DNA of 64,000 nt from Rhynchopus sp. YZ270_cl-10 (Eukaryota > Euglenozoa > Diplonemea > Diplonemida > Diplonemidae): contig OZ037851.1 in NCBI GenBank assembly GCA_964035575.1, positions 1,612,001-1,676,000 of the forward strand, given 5' to 3'. Shown one piece after another: positions 1-10,625 of the stretch. The first letter of the stretch is position 1; each line of letters starts with the position of its first letter. The position numbers and the translations under genes were made by a program. The notes under the pieces are model-generated. The model saw only the letters and a program-made list of their open reading frames with translations, was not told where the DNA came from and ran no database searches.

Positions 1-1
1 G

Positions 2-1375
2 CGCAACGCGAAGAAGCTCACTTCGGACGACCCTGCCGAAGTAGCGTCAGGCGTGACCGCTGTCCTGGGGACTGCCTTTACTGTGGCTGGCGGCCCTGTA
101 GGCACTGTCGCAGGTGCAGTGCTGGTGTCCATCTCCGCAATTCTCTCCTTCTTCGGCAGCCAGCCAACAAGCATCTCTACACTCGTGCACGATGCTGTCA
201 AGGACGCCTTCGACGAACATGATGAAAAGGAATTGCTTGAAACCATCAACGCAGATATGACGAAGATGAAGCTTGCGTACAGCACACTCTCCGATTATTT
301 GGGTACGAAGAAGGCGAACGCCGAAGGGAAAATGGAATACGGGAAGCTTACCGAAGATATCGACAAAAACGCAATTGCGGACTCGTCGCTGTACCTGTTC
401 ATTGGGCAGGACTGTGCTTCCCATATTATGGACTACATCACAGACCTGCAGACATCGACAGACGATGTCAAGGCCAAGCGGGCAGCGAAAGCAGTGCACG
501 CACTTTCGATGCACGGCACCATGCGTCTGGCGTGTCTGGTCATGTACAGCAACCTTCTGCTTGTCAACGCACCCGATTCTGTGACTGCGGTGACTGCGTA
601 CAAAACCGCGTACACCATCGCGCCGGGTGAGTACAAGACTCGTCTCAACGCCCTTGCAGCGCCCACACCGAAGACGTGGTGCCTGTTCACGGCTACGTAC
701 ACCCTTGAGAGCTCCAAGCGCACTGTCATCGCCAACATGCGCAAAGCAGTGGATGCAGATCCGATGGCGGAGGTGTTTGCACTCAAGAACACAAAGTCGT
801 CCCACTACCTGTTCTGCCGCGATGTAACACACTGGCAAGTTGTGCAATCCAATCAACCCCGTCCTGTTGCTACTACTGCGGGTGTGGCACATTATAAACG
901 GCCTAACCCATCGGATAATCACCAGAGGCGTGAGTTGAGTGCCAAGGCACAGAAAGGCAACTTTGGAAATGACTGCCTGTTCTGCGCTTTGAGCAAGGAG
1001 AACAGTGACGCTGTGCAGCTGTTCAACATGAAGTACGGCATTTGCATCTATGGGGAGAAGAAGGACTTTGCGTACGACAAGAGCAGGCGCAGGGTGTTTG
1101 GATGGGACAAGCACACCTGGAAGGACGGCTGGGGGTGGAAGCTGGAGCCAAATGGAGAGGGCATTGTCAGGCTGAAGGACATCCAGCACAACGAGTACCT
1201 GTACGAAGCCGACTATGGGGGCTTCAAGCGCTCAGACCTGCACCGCATCTTCACCTGGCGGAAGGGAAACACAGTCAACCAGGGCTACTTCAAGAAGGAT
1301 ACACTGCAGTTTGACTCAGACCGCTTCGATTCCAACCCATGGAATTTTCCCCCTACCCCCGGGGGTAGGGGGTAG
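2..1375 (+). CDS. Pore-forming-toxin-like family, copy 1 (5' end beyond window)
   Basis: The reading frame is open from the window edge, so the start lies upstream. It aligns closely with copy 2 at 5175-6733. A Gly/Ala/Val-rich hydrophobic stretch ending in SAILSFFG is followed by an acidic helical region (DEHDEKELLETI), a second helical block (ALSMHGTMRLACLVMYSNLLL) and a C-terminal half rich in aromatic residues (GWDKHTWKDGWGWK, NEYLYEADYGG, HRIFTWR). A helical domain with a hydrophobic hairpin plus a beta-rich tail recalls Cry-type and jellyfish-type pore formers, but this is inference from architecture and no family was confirmed. It looks whole within the window. The last codons are formed by the G-rich tract at the 3' end. 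The family could equally be a non-toxic membrane-active protein. Confidence 0.5.
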   Translation, partial: RNAKKLTSDDPAEVASGVTAVLGTAFTVAGGPVGTVAGAVLVSISAILSFFGSQPTSISTLVHDAVKDAFDEHDEKELLETINADMTKMKLAYSTLSDYLGTKKANAEGKMEYGKLTEDIDKNAIADSSLYLFIGQDCASHIMDYITDLQTSTDDVKAKRAAKAVHALSMHGTMRLACLVMYSNLLLVNAPDSVTAVTAYKTAYTIAPGEYKTRLNALAAPTPKTWCLFTATYTLESSKRTVIANMRKAVDADPMAEVFALKNTKSSHYLFCRDVTHWQVVQSNQPRPVATTAGVAHYKRPNPSDNHQRRELSAKAQKGNFGNDCLFCALSKENSDAVQLFNMKYGICIYGEKKDFAYDKSRRRVFGWDKHTWKDGWGWKLEPNGEGIVRLKDIQHNEYLYEADYGGFKRSDLHRIFTWRKGNTVNQGYFKKDTLQFDSDRFDSNPWNFPPTPGGRG

Positions 1376-1392
1376 GGGGTAGGGGGAAATTT
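1347..1392. repeat. Inverted C/G-rich tract with GGGGGTA repeats at gene 3' end
   Basis: A CCCCCTACCCCC run is followed directly by several GGGGGTA units, giving a perfect hairpin and a G-quadruplex-capable strand. It spans the last codons and stop of copy 1. The same arrangement recurs at the end of copy 2 (6701-6752). Confidence 0.8.
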
Positions 1393-1590
1393 TTTTTGAC
1401 CGAAATTTTTTTCGGCCGAGTCCGCCTGGGCGGATTCAGGGGTCCGTCCAAGAGTCCGGCCAAAAGGGTCCGGCCATTTTGGTCAGACTCCACCGTGGTG
1501 ATAACGTACCTGCGTGGCACGCAATGTTTTTAACCACTTCTTTTAACAACCCCTACACCTCCACGCCCCAAGTCAACGTGATTTTATTTA
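1393..1590. repeat. Duplicated 3' flank of the pore-like gene (copy A)
   Basis: A poly-T/TTCGGCCGA hairpin and AT-rich sequence that recurs with small differences at 6753-6918. No gene seen. Confidence 0.75.
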
Positions 1591-1982
1591 CCGTAATTGT
1601 AAAAATGTTGGGCCGTAAAAATGTTGGGACAGCCCAAAAAAGGCTCGCTCGTCCCAACATTTTTACGGCCCAACATTTTTTGGGCTACTTTGGCTTGAGC
1701 CTATTTGTCTTAGCGTTTTTTTTTTTTTTTCTTTTTTTTTTTTGTTGAAAACTTTGACACGTGCCAGTGACGTTCAACCCGCCTACTCGCTAGGTAATTG
1801 TAAAAAAAAAAAGCTAAGACAAATCTTCCCTAACAAAATCTACGTAAAAATTCCCTAACGTAAATATGTTGGGCCGTAAAAATGTTGGGACGGGAATTTT
1901 TCGCCCAGCTGTCCCAACATTTTTACGGCCCAACATTTTTACGTTTCAACTTTTTTACGTCCCAATATTTTTACAATTACGG
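1591..1982. mobile_element. 392-bp foldback/MITE-like element with 6-bp target duplication
   Basis: Terminal inverted repeats begin CCGTAATTGTAAAAATGTTG and close with the near-perfect complement ending TTACAATTACGG. The flanks carry the direct repeat TATTTA (1585-1590 and 1983-1988). The duplicated flank at 6890-6924 lacks the element and reads straight through the target, apart from a short TTTA difference. Inside, AAAAATGTTGGG(C/A)C units occur in both orientations and make nested hairpins. There is no coding capacity. Superfamily is not assigned. Confidence 0.85.
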
Positions 1983-4236
1983 TATTTATTTTTTCATTTA
2001 GGGAAGCACAAGTTTTTTTTTTTTGTTCCGGGTACCCCTTGAAAACTCTTGTTACTATTTATTCGGCGAAAACTCTGATCTGATCTGCTCCAAACGGCTG
2101 TCCCACGTGAGATGTAGTAATCTTGTGGGACCAAATAAAAATCAGCAAATTGGGGAAATAGCAATACGCTTTCCCCCCTTTTTGCAGTGTTTTTCCATGT
2201 AGTTTCTGGTCAGTTTACTCCCTTATCCCTTTATCCCTTTTCTCCCCATTACCCCTTTGCCTCTTTTCTCCCTTTATCCCTTTATCCCCACCGCACACAT
2301 CTGTCCACTTGACACCCTTTTTATAATATCTGCTGTGTGTGCTCGTTTGGTGATTGCTTGGGATGACCAGGCAGCGCAAATATGCATACGCACCAAGAAC
2401 AAGTCAGCGGTGTTGTATGGGTGTGTGTTGTGTGTTGTTTGTGTAGCTTTGTGTAGCTTTGTTATTGCTTCACCTCAACAAAGGGAGATCATTTTCGCAT
2501 TCTCTTTCTTATGTTCGCTTCACACTTGCTGCTAGTTGGCACACACATTGCGTGCTCCTCCGTTGTCCCTGCATTTCTGCGTCTTCCTGCATTGTTGTTA
2601 TTCACGCACCTGCAACCGAGAAGAGTCTGTACGTGATTTAACTTAATTTTTATATTATTCCCCCACGCATCTTCACATTAGATGTGGTTGATGGGAGATC
2701 TGTATGTGATCGTTCTCTCAATATCATAAGCCTGTTGCAACGGTAGCGTTGCACACCAGCTTTGAGGTACCAAGCACAACGTGGCCTCAAAGAAATAACA
2801 CATTCCACGCACATTCCTTTTTTTGTTTTTCTTTTCCCCTATTTCACTCCTTCACCCCTCCCCCAGCTGGAAGCTTTTGTCCACACATTCTTTAGATGAC
2901 TAAACAGGGCTTAGGCTCATCTTACACACGTTTCTCTCTTTCTCTCTTTGAGGTGTCTGCACGCTTTGCTGTGCATTCATCTTTCAAGGTTTGTTTGTCT
3001 ATTATTTTGAAGGTGGCTATACACCGCAACAATGGTTGCATAGCACATCTTGATCATCTCTTGTTATGAGGGTTGCAAAGCCATGCGGCAAAGAAGGGAG
3101 TCTTTTCCGTACTGCCAATCTGTTTTCACTTCAACGTCACCTCAACAAAAGGGGTTCATTTTCGCTTCTCTTTCTTATGTTAGCTTCACACTTGCTGATA
3201 GTTGGCACACACAGTGCATTGCGTGTCTCACGAGCCTCGCTCTGTACTCGCTTGCACCCCTTTTGCAGTTTTGAGGGATGTGGATGTGTGGATTTGTGGT
3301 TCTGGGACAGTGTGCACGTGTTCGTGTGGAGTGTTCCGTTGTACCTGCATTTCTGCGTCTGCCTGCAAAGGGTGTTTTAGCACTGCCACTTTCACGTGTA
3401 TTCACCACTTTCGCATTCTTACTTTCTTCAGATCTGTGCCGTGAGGTGCATGCTCATGTTTCTTCCAAGGTTTCTTTCTTTACTTCGATTGTCTTCGCCT
3501 TAGTAGGCAGTCTTCTTACTCCACACACAGCGCTCTGTTGTTGTTGTGTCTGCTTTTGTTGTTATGTCTTATGTTTTCTGTTGTGTGAGGAGCGACACCA
3601 CACCCTACTCTTTGCGGTGTGTGTCGTCCCGCACACATATTATTTATGTTTGCACTATCAACTTCACTTTTATCTGTTCGCTTCGCAACGTCTTTGTGGA
3701 GAAGCATTCTTTTGCGACAACTCAGCAGAAACTTAGCCCCTTTTATTTTGTGTGGGGGCGAGTCTCTGGGAGGAGCTGTCTGCACTCTGCTTCTTCTTCC
3801 TGACATCCCCACCCTTCAGCGAGCGTACCCTCCTCTCTCTCTGCCCCATGTAAAGAATGCAGAACAGGATGCATAGCTGCGCGTCTTCTTCAGCCTTTTT
3901 GATAGTTTTTGGGTTTTTGAAATTGAATACAAAAAACAAGCCTTCTGGGCCTAACAAAACAACAAAGCTGTCCACACACTGCCTCTGCATCTGCATCCAT
4001 CCCAACCACCACTATCACACCACCACAATGACACAGATTTATTCATTCTCTTTGGCAAGAAAAGACAAAGAGACAATGCAACTGCAAACATGCCTGCGCA
4101 TGACGAGGGTAGCGTACCAACTCAACAAAAGATGAAAGTGTTTTTTTTTTTTTAAATTAATTTACACTCTTTTACGTACACAACGTCAAACGGACGTAAT
4201 TTCTAATTTGTTTTACTCTTTGTTTTCTTTGCAACA
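1983..4236. repeat. Long AT/T-rich duplicated intergenic region (copy A)
   Basis: No supportable gene. Short open frames here are T-rich and low complexity. Positions 2002-2920 recur at 7362-8275, positions 2055-2290 recur a third time at 8590-8835, and 3187-3690 recur at 8835-9310. A run of CCCTTTAT-type units lies near 2218-2290. This is one arm of a segmental duplication that includes the pore-like gene. Confidence 0.8.
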
Positions 4237-4741
4237 ATGCCGAGAAACTGGCAGCCACCGTCAGGTCCCATGACTCTCTCTTCGGGGACATCACTGCTTA
4301 CGGATGACGAGCGGAAAGCAGCTGAGCTGAAGACAGCGTTGAAGGGGATGGGGGGACGCTCCTGCACCGCCGGGAATGCCGCCGCTGGCACAGCCCACGG
4401 AGGTGGAGATTCTGGTGGGGCTGTGCACGAGCTCTGAGTGGAAGGAGCAGTGGAGGGAGTGGGTGTGCGAGGCTGGCGTCACAAAGGAGACGTTGGCGCT
4501 CATTAACAGCGGCGGCGAGCTCCCGCAGGAGGTCATGGTTGTGTACAAACGCTTTCTCGCGGAGTTCGACAAGGCGCTGACACGGCACTGCACAGTGCGT
4601 GGGGTCAGCGCCGAGCAGCTCCACCTCATGTGCCAAGAGGTTGTCGGGACTGGCTCTGTAGTGGATAGGTACCTCTCGCTAGTCTTGAACCAAGCAGATT
4701 TCGAAGCATTTACAATTCTTTTGAATGAACACGTTAAGTAG
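4237..4741 (+). CDS. Small BART-like domain protein, two overlapping frames
   Basis: The clear protein is 4376-4741 (121 residues), with helical sequence such as EWKEQWREWV, VYKRFLAEFDKAL, GVSAEQL and LVLNQADFEAF. The spacing and motifs resemble the BART fold (ARL2-binding protein, CFAP36), which binds Arf-like GTPases in cilia and mitochondria; this is a moderate match made by eye. Upstream, a different frame starting at 4237 (MPRNWQPPSGP, then DDERKAAELKTALKGMGG) looks like the natural N-terminus. It meets the second frame beside a run of six G at 4350-4355, so either a one-base homopolymer error or a genuine frameshift separates them. If the frames are truly separate, the 4376 start stands alone. 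This is the only likely host gene in the first 35 kb apart from the pore-like family. Confidence 0.5.
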
Positions 4742-5174
4742 ATAGGATTACAAGGAAATAGTGGTACAAGGGAAAAATAAAGAGCCCATAGGGCTGCGTC
4801 CCAGAGGCGTTTGCGTCAACTTCACTTTGTTTCAGATGCGTTGCGTGTCCGCCAGGATCGCTCGTGTCTCACGTTTTATATTTTGCTCTTTATTGCATTT
4901 TGCATCCTTTGGCCATGTGCAGAGGTGAGTGTTGACGAAAAGGAACAACAATGCTGTGTTTTATATTTTGCATTCGCTTCTTGATGTGACCCACCACACA
5001 CCACACCTCTTCCCTCAAAGGAACTCACACCTGAGAGTCAGCCATCTGGACGGTCTCGAGGCTGTTTGCGGGAGTGGTAATTGTCCACCCCGGCCCCGTT
5101 TGCCCACGAATTACTACCAACCTTTCAGGCATTTGCATTTCGCTTTTTTACCTTTTTTTTGTTCAACACAAACC
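4742..5174. other. Intergenic region
   Basis: 3' flank of the BART-like gene, then the leader of pore-like copy 2. No gene seen. Confidence 0.6.
5114..5174 (+). promoter_or_regulatory. Conserved leader with probable spliced-leader acceptor, copy 2
   Basis: CTACCAACCTTTCAGGCATTT followed by a T-rich leader and AACACAAA(A)C before the ATG is shared with copy 3 (10230-10289). The AG is 45-46 bases upstream of the ATG in both. The conservation suggests an RNA-processing acceptor rather than coding. Confidence 0.5.
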
Positions 5175-6733
5175 ATGGCTTCCGAAAATGAGGAGGTAAA
5201 CGTGGAGGAGGTGCTGAGTATTCTTGAAAGAGCGTCCGACACGCTGAGTGTGCAGAAAGACCCAAACCCCACAACTAAGCAGCTCCAGGACAGCATCGAT
5301 GCTATGACGAAAGATCTGAAGAAAGAGATGAAGACTCCACACCACAAGAAGGTGAGCCAAGGCATCGCTTCCATTGCTGCAAGCCTTGAAAGCAACCTGA
5401 CGAAGATTACTTCGGGAAACAGTACCGAAGTAGCGTCAGGCATGACCTCTCTCGTGGGGACTGCCCTCATGGTAGTGCCCAACCCTGCAAGCGCTGTCGC
5501 AGGTGCCACGCTGCTGGTCGTCTCCGCAATTCTCTCCTTCTTCGGCAGCAAGTCAAAAACAAGCATCTCGACGCTCGTGAGCAAAGCTGTCAAGGACGCC
5601 TTCGACGAACATGACGAAAAGGAATTGCTTGAAACCATCAACGCAGATATTACAAAGATGAAGCTTGCGTACAGCACACTCTCCGCTTATTTGAGTACGA
5701 AGAGCGTGAACGCCGAAGGGGAAACGGAATACGGGACGCTTACTGAAGATATCGACAAAAACCAGGTTGTGGCCTCGGGTGATACGTACCTGTTCATTGG
5801 GCAGGACTGTGCTTCCCATATTATGGACTACATCACAGACCTGCAGACATCGACAGACAAGGTCAAGGTCGAGCGGGCAGCGAAAGCAGTGCACGCACTT
5901 TCGATGCACGGCACCATGCGTCTGGCGTGTCTGGTCATGTACAGCAACCTTCTGCTTGTCAACGCACCCGAGTCTGTGACTGCGGAGATTGCGTTCAAAA
6001 CCGCATTCACCATCGCGCCGGGTGAGTACAAGACTCGTCTCAACGCCCTTGCAGCGCCCACAGAGCAGACGTGGTGCCTGTTCACGACTATGTACACCCT
6101 TGAGAGCTCCAAGCGCGCTGTCATCGCCAACATGCGCAGAACAGTGGGTGCAGATCCGATGGCGGAGGTGTTTGCACTCAAGAATACAAAGTCCTCCAAC
6201 TACCTGTGCTGCCGTGGTGTATCACACAAGCATGTTCGGGAGAGAGAGAGAGTTCCCATAAAAAGAATAGTCAGCATAGGCGTGAGTTGACTGCCAGGCC
6301 ACAGTTAGCATACAACTTTCAAAGTGACTGCCTGTTCTGCGCTGTGAGCAAGGAGAACAGTGACGCTGTGCAGCTGTTCAACATCAAGTACGGCATTTGC
6401 ATCTATGCGGAGAATAAGGATTTTGCGTACGACAAGAGCAGGCGCGCAGTGTTTGGGTGGGACAAGCATACCTGGAAGGACAGCTGGGGGTGGAAGCTGG
6501 AGCCACATGGAGAGGGCATTGTCAGGGTGAAGGACATCCAGCACAACGAGTACCTGTACGAAGCCGACTATGGGGGCTTCGAGCGCTCAGACCTGCACCG
6601 CATCTTCACCTGGCGGAAGGGGGGCACTGTCAACCAGGGCTACTTCAAGAAGGATACACTGCAGTTTGACTCAGACCGCTTCGGGAACCCATGGAATTTT
6701 CCCCCTACCCCCGGGGTGCCACCACGGGGGTAG
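5175..6733 (+). pseudogene. Pore-forming-toxin-like family, copy 2
   Basis: The ATG at 5175 follows the leader shared with copy 3 and starts MASENEEVNVEEVL. The acidic helical N-terminus covers about residues 1-85, the hydrophobic hairpin-like stretch residues 90-125, then helical blocks and an aromatic beta-rich C-terminal half as in copy 1. It is the most complete member in the window and shows the full N-terminus that copy 1 lacks. It is either broken or spliced about once in its second half. Treated as a fossil copy; toxin identity is inference from architecture only. Confidence 0.5.
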
Positions 6734-6924
6734 GGGGTAGGGGGTAGGGGGAAATTTTTTTGACCGAAATTTTTTTCGGCCGAGTCCGCCTGGGCGGATT
6801 CAGACTCCACCGTGGTGATAACGTACCTGCGTGGCACGCAATGTTTTTAACCACTTCTTTTAACAACCCCTACACCTCCACGCCCCAAGTCAACGTGATT
6901 TTATTTATTTATTTTTTCATTTAG
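6734..6924. repeat. Duplicated 3' flank of the pore-like gene (copy B)
   Basis: Counterpart of 1376-1590. It keeps the empty site of the 1591-1982 element. No gene seen. Confidence 0.7.
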
Positions 6925-7355
6925 CATGGATGTCCAAAGTACTTGAAGTACTTTTTTCGGATTTTTTATGGTACTTGAAGTACTTGACCCCCCTTTTTTT
7001 TCCTCTCAAAATGACAGTCAAGTACTTGAAGATTGATCAAGTACTTGACAGAAATCAAGTACCTGATACCCTATTTTTTTTTCTCGTACTTTTTTTACTT
7101 TTTTACCCTCTGGCAGAGTCTGTCAAGTACTTGTTTTCGCAAAAAAACGTCAAGTACTTGATCAAGTACCCACTTTTTTTTTGTACTTGATCAAGTACTT
7201 GACGTTTTTTTTGTGAAAAAAGTACTTGACAGAGGGAGAACAAGTAAAAAAAGTACTAGAAAAAAAAATAGGGTGTCAAGTACTTGAAGTATCAAGTATT
7301 GGGTTTTTTGGGGGATCAAGTACTTGATATACTTCAAGTACTTTGGACATCCATG
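6925..7355. mobile_element. 431-bp foldback/MITE-like element rich in CAAGTACTTG
   Basis: The ends are long inverted repeats starting CATGGATGTCCAAAGTACTT and closing AAGTACTTTGGACATCCATG. The direct repeat ATTTAG flanks them (6919-6924 and 7356-7361). The duplicate arm at 1996-2001 has a single ATTTAG and no insert, which proves the insertion. The interior is packed with the palindrome TCAAGTACTTGA and variants, separated by T or A runs, so the whole element can fold on itself. Non-coding; superfamily not assigned. Confidence 0.9.
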
Positions 7356-7361
7356 ATTTAG

Positions 7362-8275
7362 GGAAGCACAAGTTTTTTTTTTTTGTTCCGGGTACCCCTT
7401 GAAAACTCTTGTTACTATTTATTCGGCGAAAACTCTGATCTGATCTGCTCCAAACGGCTGTCCCACGTGAGATGTAGTAATCTTGTGGGACCAAATAAAA
7501 ATCAGCAAATTGGGGAAATAGCAATACGCTTTCCCCCCTTTTTTGCAGTGTTTTTCCATGTAGTTTCTGGTCAGTTTACTCCCTTATCCCTTTATCCCTT
7601 TTCTCCCCATTACCCCTTTGCCTCTTTTCTCCCTTTATCCCTTTATCCCCACCGCACACATCTGTCCACTTGACACCCTTTTTATAATATCTGCTGTGTG
7701 TGCTCGTTTGGTGATTGCTAGGGATGACCAGGCAGCGCAAATATGCATACACAGCAAGAACAAGTCAGCGGTGTTGCATGGGTGTGTGTTGTGTGTTGTT
7801 TGTGTAGCTTTGTTATTGCTTCACCTCAACAAAGGGAGATCATTTTCGCATTCTCTTTCTTATGTTCGCTTCACACTTGCTGCTAGTTGGCACACACATT
7901 GCGTGCTCCTCCGTTGTCCCTGCATTTCTGCGTCTTCCTGCATTGTTGTTATTCACGCACCTGCAACCGACAAGAGTCTGTACGTAATTTAACTTAATTT
8001 TTATATTATTCCCCCACGCATCTTCACATTAGATGTGGTTGATGGGAGATCTGTATGTGATCGTTCCCTCAATATCATACGCCTGTTGCAACGGTGGCGT
8101 TGCACACCAGCTTTGAGGTACCAAGCACAACGTGGCCTCAAAGAAATAACACATTCCACACACATTCCTTTTTTTGTTTTTCTTTTCCCCTATTTCGCTT
8201 CCTTCACCCCTCCCCCAGCTGGAAGCTTTTGTCCACACGTTCTTCAGATGACTAAACAGGGCTTAGGCTCATCTA
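7362..8275. repeat. Duplicated intergenic region (copy B)
   Basis: Closely matches 2002-2920 in the same order. Short frames are present but none supports a gene. Confidence 0.8.
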
Positions 8276-8589
8276 TATATAACTAAAAGGGAAAAAAGTT
8301 TTTCAGAAGAAAATCACTCCATTGGCTTCAGCGGAAATTTGCACTGAATAGCGAGAGTTGAGGTAATGGAAATTTTCACCTTGATAAACTACAAGACCCC
8401 AACAATCAAAATAGCCACGATTGTCGATGATTATTACCACCAACCCATGTTTTTTTTTGTTTTTGTTTTGATTTTTGTTTTGATTTTTGATTTTTGATTT
8501 TTGATTTTTGATTTTTGATTTTTGATTTTTGATTTTTGATTTTTGATTTTTGATTTTTGATTTTTGATTTTTGATTTTTGATTATATTT
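8276..8589. repeat. AT-rich insert with (TTTTTGA)n microsatellite
   Basis: About 18 copies of a 7-base unit lie at roughly 8459-8587. The sequence has no counterpart in copy A. The flank 8276-8450 shows no gene. Confidence 0.85.
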
Positions 8590-9310
8590 TTTATTCGGCG
8601 AAAACTCTGATCTGATCTGCCCAAACGGCTGTCCCACATGAGATGTAGTAATCTTGTGGGACCAAATAAAAATCAGCAAATTGGGGAAATAGCAATACGC
8701 TTTCCCCCCTTTTTGCAGTGTTTTTCCATGTAGTTTCTGGTCAGTTTACTCCCTTATCCCTTTATCCCTTTATCCCTTTTCTCCCCATTACCCCTTTGCC
8801 TCTTTTCTCCCTTTATCCCTTTATCCCCACCGCACACACTTGCTGATAGTTGGCACACACAGTGCATTGCGTGTCTCACGAGCCTCGCTCTGTACTCGCT
8901 TGCACCCCCTTTGCAGTTTTGAGGGTTGTGGATGTGTGGATTTGTGGTTCTGGGACAGTGTGCACGTGTTCGTGTAGAGTGTTCCGTTGTACCTGCATTT
9001 CTGCGTCTGCCTGCAAAGGGTGTTTTAGCACTGCCACTTTCACGTGTATTCACCACTTTCGCATTCTTACTTTCTTCAGATCTGTGCCGTGAGGTGCATG
9101 CTCATGTTTCTTCCAAGGTTTCTTTCTTTACTTCGATTGCCTTCACCTTAGTAGGCAGTCTTCTTACTCCACACACAGCGCTCTGTTGTGTCTGCTTTTA
9201 TTATTTTGTTGTTATGTCTTATGTTTTCTGTTGTGTGAGGAGCGACACCACACCCTACTCTTTGCGGTGTGTGTCGTCCCGCACACCTTTTTTTGTCTGT
9301 TCGCTTCGCA
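8590..9310. repeat. Third partial copy of the duplicated intergenic region
   Basis: Positions 8590-8835 repeat 2055-2290 and 7415-7650. Positions 8835-9310 then repeat 3187-3690, skipping what lies between in copy A. This is a recombined, shortened duplicate with no gene. Confidence 0.75.
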
Positions 9311-10289
9311 ACGTAAACTATATATAGTGGAGCACACTCAGGGTGGCTACACTAATACAACCAAGTTTCCAAAAAAAAAAGTACAGTGTAACGGGTGCTA
9401 CGGGAAATCTGTCAACGACCTGTCAACGACCCCTCGGAGCACCAGTACGTCGGCACTAATGTCTTTGTATTTAAATCACTTTTTTTTTTACTGTTGTCCC
9501 TTTTTTGTTGACTCCTTCTGCACCGCCTGAATGATTCCCTGTGCAGCAGTTGGCCTGCTTCTGCCTTTTAACTTTATTTACCGAGGACGATCTCTTGACT
9601 GCTACCCACCAAAGCCCCCTTCCTTTTTCAAGGGCCTTGCAACGTGAACAACACTCATGTGAGGACCACTTAGAAGGAGGGTAAGGACCAAAATAGTTTC
9701 CCGAGTTATTTTGTGGGGATGTTGTTTGAGAACATCGAAAGTAATTGGGAGACTTGTTGCCTTTTTCAGCCCTTGAGTAAGATTTGGACCCTTCCTCCCA
9801 ATGGGCTCAAAGAAGGTGTACACAAGAAAATTGCGTTTTTTTTTCACGAAAAGAATCGCTACTATTCCCCTATGATACTGCCCAAATATTGTTTTTTTCC
9901 TGTATTTTTGTCTTTTGTTTTTTTTGTTTTTTTTCTTCTTTTTCATAACTTGAAGTTAGTTTCTATGTTTGTTACAGGTGGGGCGTCATCACCCCTGGGA
10001 TCTCGATTTTCACGCGTGAGAAAATAATATACAGTGATCCGGTCACACTGGGAACCCTATATTGACCTGAGTGATCGCAAAATACAGTGACCACCCCCTG
10101 TAACAGCCAGACATAACCATGCGACAAAAGACCACTCGCCCCATCTTTTTCTTTGCACACCACACCCATCCGCACTCCTGTGGCCTGAACCTTCCGTTCT
10201 GGATCATTCATCAGTGTCCCTCTCGTTCCCTACCAACCTTTCAGGCATTTACATTTTTCTTTTTAACTTATTTTTCTTCAACACAAAAC
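9311..10289. other. Intergenic region upstream of pore-like copy 3
   Basis: No supportable gene. A small inverted pair (GTTACAGGTGGGG near 9970, CACCCCCTGTAAC near 10090) encloses about 130 bases with repeated ACAGTGA motifs. The last 60 bases are the leader shared with copy 2, with a probable acceptor AG at 10243-10244. Confidence 0.5.
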
Positions 10290-10530
10290 ATGCCCCCCAC
10301 AAACGAGGATGTGCTGAATATGCTTGGTGAAGTGTCCGACGTGCTGAATGCACAGCAGAACGATAACACTCGGGACATCGAGGACAGCATCGCTGACATG
10401 AGGAGAGAGTTCAAGGCCCAGAATGCGAAGCCAGAATACAAGAAGGTGAGCGAAGACATCGCTTCCATTGCTACAACCCTTAATTTCAACGTGAAGAAGA
10501 TCACCTCGGACGACCCTGCCGACCCTGCCG
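10290..10530 (+). pseudogene. Pore-forming-toxin-like family, copy 3, cut short by Polinton DNA
   Basis: The ATG at 10290 follows the same leader as copy 2 and starts MPPTNEDVLNMLGEV. About 80 residues match the N-termini of the family, including KKVSEDIASIA. Similarity stops at a GACCCTGCC tandem repeat, where the Polinton-derived array begins. The rest of the gene is absent from this window. Confidence 0.65.
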
Positions 10531-10625
10531 ACCCTGAGTCTCGCCATAATTTGTTCAAGTTCCCCCCCACTTCGTTCGAGCTTACGTTCATTTCATTCGA
10601 GCTCATTTGTTTCTTATACACAAAA

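Noticed and set aside
1347-1392. Interstitial telomere (GGGGGTA repeats)
   Set aside because: Only three or four units, in an inverted arrangement tied to one gene family's 3' end; euglenozoan telomeres are usually TTAGGG.
9602-9946. 114-residue Lys-rich minus-strand frame
   Set aside because: Its basic half comes from A/T runs and no homology or splice context supports a gene.
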